Shown here in pieces: positions 25,921-37,900 of a DNA stretch of 64,000 bases (its first letter is position 1; every line of letters begins with the position of its first letter). Below the pieces are notes generated by a model. The model made no database searches. It was not told where the DNA came from and was given only the letters and a program-made list of their open reading frames with translations. The DNA is taken from NCBI RefSeq assembly GCF_040412425.1, contig NC_089755.1, positions 57,953,798 through 58,017,797 of the forward strand, read 5' to 3'. Position numbers and translations under genes: made by a program. The stretch is from Macrobrachium rosenbergii. Its lineage: Eukaryota; Arthropoda; Malacostraca; Decapoda; Palaemonidae.

Positions 25921-28900
25921 AAGATGAAACCTATTCATATGGAACAAGCCCACAGTGGCCATTGACTTGAAATTCAAGCTTCCAAAGAATATGGTGTTTT
26001 TTAGGCTAAAATATTGTTCATGATTTTCTAGTATCATGAGCTAAAGATCAGTCATTTTTCTAGTATCATGTGAATTAAATATCAATAGAATTCATTGCTA
26101 ACAAGATCATCTGTTTGCAGGATTCCGACAATCGTACAAAGGGTGACAGCTTGTTGAGTCCCGGGGTTCTGTCGGCCGTAACCAAGTCCCTAGCCAAGAG
26201 AGTACCGAGCCTCAGTCCATCGGCGCTCAGCACTCCAGAAAAGACAAGTGGCAACACTTCGTCTACACCAGCAGCTGCTGGGTCTGGAATTGATGCTGAA
26301 AACTTGGAAGACAGTATGAAAAGGGTGAGGAACTGTGTTTAGATTTGTAGGGAACTTGAGAGTACGAAGAGATGAACTTGATTTTGGTGGGTCTTCTCGA
26401 ACAATCAAACTAGGAATGTTTTGTTACCTTCTTGGAGGGTGAGAAAATGATTTAAGCACCAGGGTGTATTTATGTCATTGAAAGAGACAAATTATATCAT
26501 TTGAACCATGGGAAAATCAAATCATACATAAATTAAAATCAAATATAACGATCTGGAGGTTACTTGTCACAAAGGTATATATTTAGTTTAATAATCACAC
26601 AAAAAAAAGGATTTTAATAACACTGTATATACTGCATTTCTTAAATAACCAGTCCATAAATAAATGCTTATTTATGGGTAAGTGGAGAGGATAAACATTA
26701 CCAATACTGAATACTGAGAAGTAGTGTCAGATTAAATTGTACATTAACTCGTGCACAGTAAATCTCAAACTATTTCTGTCATCAGTACCACAGATTTTGA
26801 TCTGTTTTTGTATATACAGTAAACCCCCCGTATTCACGTTCTCGTGATTCGCGGACTCACGCATTCGCGGGTTTCTCTGTGTAACATATCTAGCCATTAT
26901 TCGCCCATTCGCGGTATTTTTCGCTGAGAAATGTTCACTAGTTACTGTATTTTCATATAATTTTCATGAATAAATGCACTTTTTGTGATAAAACTATTAA
27001 AATACTTAGGTATATGCATTTCATTTTTACAGGGTTTTTCTGTGTTTAAACTATCAAAATGGGCAGTTCTAAGTGATTTTAGAGGGGTTTTAAGTAATTC
27101 GCGGATTTTGGCTATTTGCGGGGGGGGGGTGTGGGACGCATCCCCCGCGAATACGGGCGGTTCACTGTAAACAAATTCTCTTTGGTAAGCATCTTTGTTA
27201 TGCAGTCATTTTGTTCACTGATCTCAGGTCCTGTCATTTTGTTACGATCATCCACTTTTTGAAGGTATGTAGAAGATTCTCGATCTGGATAGTCCCATAA
27301 ACGTTTTAAAAAAAAATTTGATATTTAGACTCAGTACTTAATGCAAGTAACAAAGGATAATGAAGTGTTAAAGAAGTAGGATAACCAATTAGGATTAGAC
27401 TAAAGGGAAAGGATGAAAAGTAAAAGGGCAGAAAGCAATGCAATTGGATTATATGAAGGGATGTTGCAAAAACCCTTTTGTAACCACCAACAAAACATCA
27501 CACCACTTTATGAGGCCAGCAGGGTGAAGAATATGAATAACAGACGTGGAAAGTAACAACTTATCAACTTGTGAGAAAGTCCAATTATGAAAACACTGCG
27601 AATGTATTGTATTACAGGTGTTCGTGATGTGAAAAATTCAAGTTTGTCATCAAGAATTGACTAGATATATCCTGTTGATTTTTTAAATGGTTTTTCTTGC
27701 ATTATATGTTAGACACTTTATAGGTCATTCATTGTTTATGAGCTCCCCAAGTTTTCTGGTTCTATTGCTTAATGCGTTTTGCCAGGTGCCGTGAGTAGTT
27801 GATGATGGGATATATCTCATGATAATCTGGATAAATGGTTTCTTTCACATAAGTAAAGTTATATTCTAAGTTGGAACCCTGATGTTGATTTGTGTCGCCA
27901 AAGTTGCAGATAGACAAAACACCAAACCCACTCTGGGTATTTTCTTTCATATATTTTCACTTTACTTCCTAAATTTGAGTGACCCTCACAGGTGGACATA
28001 ATCAAGTGTTTATGTTAATATTATTAAGTAGTTTAACCAGAGCTAATTCAGTTTGCTCTCACAGTTATTGACTTTGTACAATATGAAAAGGTATATAATC
28101 ATCTAGGGGATTTAGTTGTATATATTCAGAATTAATGCACTTATGTAATATGTAATTTTTATGTCTAAAAACATTCTGTCAGTCTACCAGAATTGTCGAT
28201 ACATTTCTTATAGCATGCATCCCACTACTTTTCACGCGGGGGTTAAAATTAAAAACTGGCTAAGGTTTTGAAAGTAGCTTTCGTTGTCCTGCAGTTTTCA
28301 CTTAAAAGCTAAAGAAAAAAAGACACTAGACTGCATGCCAGGGATGAGAACCTGCTCACGGTCGCCCCAGATTCAACTTGACTTGCTGTGCATCCCTGTC
28401 GAGATTATTCCTCTTTTCGTAATCCCTAAACATGACCCCCTCCTTTCTCATGTACTGACCATTCTTCATTGATGAGAAACTTCAGAAAGACTTCTACCAA
28501 GCTATGAAAAGGGTGGGTGATGTTCTTCTCCTAATTTTTCTTTTTACATAGTTTCTCCTCATTTTCTTAGAAGGTTTTTTTCAATAACGCCTCTGGTTGA
28601 TCCCGTGATCTTTGGACTTGCTTCTAAAAGTACCTGTGCCTCTTTTTTAGTTTGCCGGATGGGATTTGTTCTCCCGATAGGGGTACTGATGATGTGACTT
28701 TTGTGAAACTGCCCTTCTTTGCTTGAAATAAAATCCCTATACTTTACTTTTCTTGATTCGTTACCTTCTGGTAAAGAACTTGGCTGGTGTTATGGCTTGT
28801 AGTACGTTTGAAATGTTGATGTTGCATCACTAGGTGTCTCCTTATCCCAGAGCATGCCAAGCTTTTGCAGTAGAGAACCTTTTGGGTGTTGATATATCAG

Positions 28901-31900
28901 CATAGTTTTTGCATTGTCATACCTTATCGCATTATAGGACTCGTATGATGTCTTAGAAAGTTTGGTAGAAAACTACAGAACGTTTCTAACTCTGCATTTT
29001 GCCGTTTTGGGTTTGCCATGTCGTAGAATACGAGAGAACGTGTCTGAACCGTTTGTGTGTCCGATGTCTTGGGAAGGCAAGCCAGCCCTGGAGATGCCAT
29101 GTACTCTGAAGCATGCTTTATGGACACGATAAAAAGATGGTAGTGGCAGAAATAATTTTAGGTTCAAGGGTAAATAATGGAGCGTGCTGTCGTTACCAGA
29201 TATGATTTGGATGTTTATTTACATACCAAGTTGAGACATTGAATTAAGATACAGCTTTGACTGTATATGTATTGATTACTGTATGGAATTTGGTTAACTC
29301 TTGTTAAGTTAGCTTTTGCATCCTTTTTTTATTGCATCTTTAAACAAAGAATAATAACCTCCTTAAAACAAATACACCCAGTGACATGTATTTGAATAAA
29401 ATGCTTTCGTTTTCATTAAAATGGTCTGTAATTTATTAATTAGCTTATTTCAGTCATCTAGCCTCAAGCTTCCATGATCCTTTATGGCCATATTAATCTA
29501 AGACAGGATTTCATTTTGAGTTTTAAACATCTGCAAAGAGTCTTACTGTTGCTTGTTTTGCAATTTCAGTTGAAAGTAAAAAATTAGCTTGCTTTGAAAG
29601 GCAGATTGCTTTCATAACAGGGTATTGAAAGAAAGCTCAGAGGCTCTCAGAAATGTCCTAAGGTTTGTCCTACATTTAGAGGCTGTTACGAGACTTTGAA
29701 ACCTGAAATTGAATGTGTTTTTGTTTGTGTCAGTGCCATTGTCATTATTATTAAAAGGGAAATCATCTGGGTTCAGCAGTTATTGATAGCAGTCATGAGA
29801 AGCAAACACAAATGTAAAATGGAATGTGGAAGAATTAACAGTGACTTCTTGTCCGGCTGTTTGCGTTTCTTATTTTTTGTCTTTGGTGGACGATACCAAC
29901 TCACATCACGACTTCCTTGTATCTCCCAGGCCCAAGAGGATGCTGCTCTCTTGCGGTCCTTGGTGGAGCCACTGGAGGAGGAGATTAATGCCCTGAAGGA
30001 GAAGATTCGTGCCCAGGATGCCCAGCTCAGGGCCCACGAGGCGCAGCAAGCAGCCGCTCTGCATACAGCTGATGTCGTTGCGCCTCTTCTGCAGGGCACC
30101 GACACAGCTCAGGTTGTGCAGCAGCTTGATGAAAAGGTAGGTGTTTGATGGCTTTTTAGTTTTAGCATTTGCTCACTGAATGAAATTTTCTGGCATCATG
30201 ACACTTAAGGAGAAACATGTCTGCGTTGTATACATGTACTTAGCCTAACATTGAGGAACTTCATTATAACCCCTGTCTGGGGGTAGTGCCATCAGTGCAC
30301 CTCATGTGGTGCAATGTAGGCATTACTGAAGGGTCCCTGCAGTGTCCCTTAAGCCCCTAGCAGCAACCTCTTTCATTCCTTTGACTGTACCTCCGTTCAC
30401 ATTGTCTTTCTTCCATCTGACTTTCCAACCTCTGACAATTGTTTCCATAGTGCAACTGTGAGGTTTTCCTCCAGTTACACCTTTCAAACCTTCTTACTGT
30501 CAATTTCCCTTTCAGCGCTGAATGGCGTCATAGGTCCAGTGCTTGGCCATTGGCATAAATTCTATATTCTATTCTGTTCTTCATTAATGTAACATGCTTC
30601 TCGTAGCTGAAAGGAGTGAGCAGCACTCTGGAGGCTGAAAAAGCATCGCGAGCCGACCTGGAGCTTTACACTGCCATCCTTAACACGCAGAAGACGGCTC
30701 TCACCGATGAAGTTGACAGGTTAAGGACCCAGCTTGGAGAACTTAGGCAGGTCAGTGAGATAAACATCCAGTTTCAATGTGGTTTTTGTTGGTATTTGGC
30801 TATTTTACAATTTAACAAGCAAAAGTGCCCTAGAAATTACAGGGATCTCTTCCCCTAAAATTCCTTTGCAGTCGTACGAAACGGAAAGAAGGCAGCACAG
30901 AGATTTGAAGCACACATGGCAGCGTGCGAACGACCAGTTCTTAGAGGCTCAGCGCCTCCATCTGGCAGACATGAGAAGACTGCAGTCTGTTCTTACATTT
31001 GAACAGCAAAAGAAACTAGAGGGTAATTAGGGCATGTTTTTGTTTTAAGTTGTTGTTGAATCATTTGTGTATAAGGTTCTAGTTTGCTGTTTTGATTAAT
31101 ACTGCATTGTGGTTATTTGCTGATTAATATTTTTTTTAGTTGTGTTTGTGACTTCTTGATTTTATTTATATTATTTAGATAGTTACACAATGGATATGTT
31201 AACATATCTCCTGTACATAATGTTAAAATATCAATCTCTCTCAGAATTGCAGCGAAGCGAAGATGCTGGCGGTGTCTCCGAAATCAAACCGGAGGTAAAG
31301 CCATCGTCCCCACATCTGTCCACCCACTCTCCGGCTTCCGTAAAACGTACTTCCTCCCCCCTGCTCGAAGTGGAGGTATGTCATGACAGATTTTAGCCCC
31401 TGGTTTTCCAAGACACGGTATTGATGATTTTGTAACACTTGTAGTTTGTGAGAGAATAGTTTGACATTATTTGACATCTGCACATATCTGTCATTGTTAT
31501 ATTACAGGCAGAAGATGACCGTGCATCCGTTCTCCTTGATTTAGAGGAAGAGTCCATTCCACCAACGTCCACCACACCCCATCTTAGCATCGAGTAAGTT
31601 TGTTTGAATCCGTCAAGAAGTTTTAGAAGCATGCTGATTTAAGGACAACTCCATTAATCTTTCGGCTTCTTCTTATCATTTATTTTTCAGCATTATTAAG
31701 CCAACAAAGTTGTCTTAATTTTTTGACTTCTTCACTCTCCTGAGTATGCTCACTCATGTAAACATTGAGTCCAAACAGGAAATCTATTAAGAAGCAGTAA
31801 CCTCTTTAGGTGGGATTTGAACTCAATGCATTTTCGGTTAACTTGAGGTAGCCATAAACCACTACACCACAAAATAGGATAGGTGTGCTGTATGCTAGTT

Positions 31901-34900
31901 TTATATAAACATAAATCTGCCAAATTTAGGTAAATTTTATCAAAGCTGAAATAAGCCCATCCTTGATATTGGACATTATGTATTTGAGATTACTGCCCAT
32001 GGGTTTAGATGTGTATTATTACTGTTATTGTTTTGATGATGCAAAATGTATACAGTGCAATTTTTTCAATATTCTTTGGTTATGTCGTATTCCTTTTCAT
32101 TTTCCTTCAAGGGGTGTATTCTATAGTGTCTTGCATGGGACATGTATGCAGTACTAAAAGTTCTTTGTAGCATTCTTTTGACCCCAAAGTGATTTACTTT
32201 TTGCCTCTAACTTTGACCTGTCCCCTTTAGACCTTTCTTACTTTGCCGTCCATCATCTTTAGCATTGCCTTGCCACAATTCGCATCTTCTACTGAAGAGA
32301 AAATCCTTTAGATAAGCTTTCTGTTTCTTGAAAAGTGACTCTTTTAACTTTGTGAAATGACTTAACGATACTTTTTCATCCCTTTTCATTTTGTAGTTAA
32401 ATGACTCTGTAATACTTCATAATCCCTCTTCATTTTACAGTGAACGTCCAGGTAGTCAGCAGAGCGATGACCAGAGCAGCGAAGCAGAGCCCCCCAACGA
32501 CCAGGTCGACTCCACAGATGGAGGCCCTGGCGGGGCAACAGACAGCTTGGCCCCCAATACCTCCTTGGCAGAAAGATTCAGTCCTGACAAAATGCCACAA
32601 TTAACAAGAGACCAACAAAAGGCTTTGGCAGGTAAAGGTCGTTCGTATGTTTACATTCCCGGTAGGGGGCTAGTGCTGTTAGTGCACCTCATGCGTGGTG
32701 CACAGTAGGCATTACTTGAGGTTCTTTGCAGCGTCCCTTCCCAACCCCTTTCATTCCTTTTTCCTGTACCTCCATTCATATTTTTTCTCCCATGTTACTT
32801 TCCTCAACCTTCCTCTTAAAATTGTTTCGTGGTGCAACCGCAAAAGGTTTTCCTCCTGTTATACCTTTGCAACCTTTTACTCTCAATTCTCCTTTCAGCG
32901 CTGAATGACCTCATTATAAGTCCTAGTGCTCGGTCTTCACATTGATTCTTTCCATTTGTTCCCTCAAAAATACAAACTAAATGTCGACTTAAACTAGTTA
33001 TACTCTTTCTGATATGGTTGTCTCTTTCAGACATGACTCCTGATTCCGAAGGCGTTGCCCAGAGCGAACAGGTAGTGTCTCCCGAGGACGACGATTACAT
33101 AGTGGTCGACTTCTCTGGTGGGTCTGGGGCAGGAATGATTTCCGGAGGTGGTGGGGGAAGGCGTGTCGTGAGCGAGACTGAGTGGAACCTGCTTAATGAG
33201 GAGATCCGAAAGGCCAGGCTACGAATGGGACGATCTTGTCAGCTTTGCACTAATTATCAGACGATGTTGCAGAAGGTCAGTAGTGTGTTGTAAGGAAAGC
33301 AGTTTGCTTGATGAGCATACTTGTATTTAATTCATATTTAAAACTTCATGTCTCAAGACAATTAGTAATAAGATTGAAATAAACATACAGTATAGGGGCA
33401 AAAATCCTCTATATTTTTACTTGGTAGAAATGTAAAACTGATCTTAAGCATCATTAAGCATACTTGTGATGAATTCTTTATTAAAACTTTATGCCTCCAA
33501 AAAATAAGTAATGAGATTGAATAATACATGCAGCATTAAGGAAAATACAGTTGAATAATACATGCAGTATTAAGGAAAATACAGGACTGAAATATACAGT
33601 ATTAGGGGCAAATATTGAAATGTCCATACAGTATTAGGGGCAAATATTGAAATATATATACAGTACACTTTAGGGGAAATATTGATTATACATACAGTAT
33701 TAAGGGAAAATATGGAAATATACCATAAGTATTAGGGGCAAATACTGAAATATACATACAGTATTAGGGGCTACTATTCCTCTACTTTTAATAGGCAAAA
33801 ATTAAAAACTAATCTTAAGCATCATTTACTTTGTGCAGCGGGATTGAGGTATTTGAGAATAGATATTGGTAGGAAATAGATTGATGGATGTATGTTATCA
33901 GGTGTTCATTTCCCACAGGCTCAGAGCGACCATCGTGAAACGGAGAAGGAGAGGATGAAGTTAGAAAAAGCTCTTCAGCGCTACAAAGACGACCTCGAGC
34001 GCGAAGCACGCTACAGGCACGTCATGGAGGAGAAATGGCAGAATATGGCCCAAGAATATGAAAAGAAGGTGCAGTTAATAAATTACAAAAATCTATGAAT
34101 CTGAGATATTGAATTAATTGAATGTTGGCTGAAATATTTTTACAGATGTCACAGGGGCTAACAAGGCGACTGTAATTTTAATTCTTTATCATAGGTAGCA
34201 GGCGTTGCAAGCATTGTGGAGGGTGCTACTAGTAAGCATAATGAGGTTGTTGCCAGATTCAGAGCAACGGTCACCAACCTTCACGACCAGCTCAGAGCGT
34301 TGACCGAGAGAAGAGACGCAGCACAGCAAGAGTTGACCAGGTCTGTTCAGGTTTTGATCGTGTGCGCAGTATTTTACTCAAAGCTTGAATTATTATTATT
34401 ATTCAGATGATGGAACAATCCCACAGGGCCCATTGACTTGAAATTCAAGCTGTCCAAAGAATATTATGGTGTTCATTCATTACGAAGCAACAGAAGGTAA
34501 TGGGAAATACAGAGAGGAGATAAGTTTTTAGGAAAACATAAATTAGTAAATTGATTAATAAATAAACAAAAATGTAAGTAAATTATTAAAATACAAAGAG
34601 ATTTGTATTGGAGTAGTATTGCTCTCTGACAATGTTACATCCTGGATGAGAGTAATTTCCTTTCCATTTTTCATTTTATAGAATTATTTACCATCTGTGG
34701 AAATGCTGACTTGTGATTATTTTTGGAAGCAGAATATCTCTCCCCTGAATTATGACATTAGTTTCTTAGTCATTTAAATTTATTTGTATTGCATTGTATA
34801 TGATTCCGAAGTAAATTTGAGTCAGATTCCAATACATGGATAGTGAAGATCAATAAAAAGAAATTTTCGTTTGTCCAGAAAAGGCAACTTATTCTTGCAC

Positions 34901-37900
34901 TGTACAGTAAGTGTACAGTAACTGTCTTGAAAAACTGCTATATATGAACTAATATTTTTGATGTGAGTTACAATATACTTATCACATTTGTACACGCATG
35001 AGAGACATAAGGATGGTAAAGAGAATTTCATCCTTTCTGTGTGGGATGGATGCAAGTTTTTACTTTATATATTTAAGCAGCCACTGAAATACATAATTGA
35101 AAAGCTTAGACAGAAAATTGTGTTTATGAATAAAGTAGTATTGTTAGATTTCAGTTTTACATGTGTGCATTGTGTAAGGTTGTTCATTGTATATCATTAT
35201 GCAAGAGCAAATTTAATATGGATGAAACCATTATGAACAGTGGAATTATCTGCTATATATACTGTATATATAATTGTCATACAGTGAACTTATTTAATGT
35301 ATATATTAACAGTTACTTAGTAGCATTAAACCTCTGAGATTTTGGCAGATTCCAAAATTCTTCAGTGGAAAATTACACCCTTAACTGTTGTGGGCACTTA
35401 AATGTTTTTCTTGTATTGCAATTTATAAATCTATTTTTAATGATACAAAGCTTTCCTTTGGTGTCATTTTAAATCAGAATGCCTTCTATTTATTGTAGTA
35501 TGTTCAGAATTAAAAAAAAAAGAAAAGAAAAGTCAAAATTGCACTTTAGTCAGCTGCAAAGTTCTACGGACAGTGTCATTTGACGTTTGAAATTCCGACA
35601 GCTGGAAATAAGATATCATCAGAATCTCAAAGGGTTAAATAATGAATTATTGCTGTCGGTGTACATAATTACTTTAGAACTTACTAATTTAGTCAACTTC
35701 TATCCAGGTTGCAGAAGGAGAATGATGATTTAGTTGGCAAGCACAGCCAACATTCACAACAACTCCAGAATGAGATTATTAATTTACCAGATAATATGGA
35801 GGTTGGTTCCAAGTGTTTTAGCAGAATCTTGAAGAATATTAAGTAATTGAATTCCACATTTACTGTACTTATTTGTCCTCAAGTTCCAAATATCATTTGA
35901 AGTTGTTTCAGTTTAAAGAACATGAAGGAATTCAGTTTAAAATTAAGTCATTTTGGTTGATACCATAAGTTTAGTTCTGATTTGTAATAGATAAGGGCTC
36001 TTGTTTTAATTCTGTGCCCTTACAACCTGTAGGGCATTACTTAAGGTTCTTTGCAGCATCCCTTCAGCTCCTAAATGCAACCCCTTTCATTCCTTTTTCT
36101 GTACCTCTGTTCATATTGTCTTTCTTTCATCTTGCTTTCCACCCTCTCCTAATAATTGGTTCATAGTGCAACTGCAAGATTTTCCTCCTGTTGCACCTTT
36201 CAAACCTTTCTACTATCCATTTCAGCACTGAATAAACTCATCATAGGTCGCAGCATTTGGCCTTGGGCCAAAATTCTATATTCCATTCCATCTCCCTACA
36301 GGACATGCACCTCTTACTTCTTCGGTATCGAGAAGACATTATTGCAGCTAAAGTTTCAAAAGAGCATCAAGAAGAAACTCTGAAATCTCAAATTCTTTTC
36401 TTGAAGGATCAGGTAAATTTTCCCTTTAATTTCATCATATGTTATAGTGCTCTTTTATGTGCCATGTAGTTTTGTTTTAGTGATCATTTTTGTGTATCAC
36501 AAAAATTAATGAAGGCTTGATTTAGTAAAGAAAGGCAATTTATGCCATACATTTTCCACTGATGGCCTTTGAATTGCTACGCAGTATAAATGCTCCTTTA
36601 CGAAATTTATAACGTATACTCACTGTTCACCAACCAGTAAGTATCCCTGTCCTTAAGATTTTTTCTATTTTTCAGGTTTTAGCTGAGCAGCATGAGAAGA
36701 ATACTATGGAGGATAGATTGTCAACTGAAATAGATCAGCTTAGGTGAATAATATTTTGTTTTGAATTTTATATAATTTTTGAAGTACTATGTCAGTGCAA
36801 TGTAGAGTTGTACACAGTGATACTGAATCTTCAGAGTGTGTGCTACTTTTTGTGGTCTGGTAAATGACACTCAACTTGACAGGCACTTCTAAGCTAACCT
36901 GTACTTTACACACAAAATTCAGTTCAAGAGATCTATCTAAAAATGTATCCCATTTAAAATGGTAGCATAGCAAACTCTAACCATAACAATGTAGCTGATA
37001 AATACTGTACAGAAGTCTGCCAATTTGAGGTCCATTAAATTGAGGCATTACTTCTAAAATGTTTGCTGTTATTTTTCAAATATTTTGTTATTTTGGAATG
37101 CAGTGCAAATGCATAGTTGAATTTTCAAAGAAGAATATCCTCAGATTCACAAGCTATTCCACTGTTCATGCCATACTGATGTATGTATTTTTGCATTGCC
37201 TTATTTTCATCAGATATTGACACAATTAATGTTGATGTCCACAGGGAGAAAGTTGCCACGCTCGAAAGCGTGGAGAGTCAGATGAAAATTGAACGGCGCA
37301 ACCGTCTGGAAACCGACACCCAACTGAGGGAGTTGGAAAACAGACAGTCTGAAGCACAACTCAAGAGCCAGCAGATTATCTCTGCTCTGAAGACTCAAGT
37401 GGCAGAACAAACGCAAGCCAGGGTAAGTGGGAATTACGACAGTTATACAGCATTGGGTGTGTTGTACTAATTTGTTTCCTAGAAACCTAAGCATTGAAGA
37501 CACAAGCAAGTGAAAAATAAATGTGGTTGAAGATATATTCATTTCTGAGTATTATGAAGTGTCACTTGGGATTTTAAACTAAGGTGTCTTTATGTAGGAG
37601 TTTTGTTCATTATACTTGCTTATTGAAGACTATCTGTCTATTACTGCAGAACGAATGACTAAAGAACATTGAGATACTCTTGAGTTTGCTTTCTTGATTA
37701 ACGTCGCATATTTGTATACTTATTCAAACATGGTATTCATAAACCTTGAACTTTTTCCATTTGGTTGGGTCATGTCATTTTAAGAAATGAGATTTTAAAG
37801 GATCCTTTGCAGTGAATACATAAAATGACCCCTGAGAGGGTTCATACACTGCAGATGGTAGTGTAACTACAACCACTATCTTGTCATGTACCGAAAGGAT

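Noticed and set aside
37213..37244. Alternative acceptor at 37211-37212 for exon 18
   Set aside because: Using it from exon 17 gives an in-frame stop almost at once.
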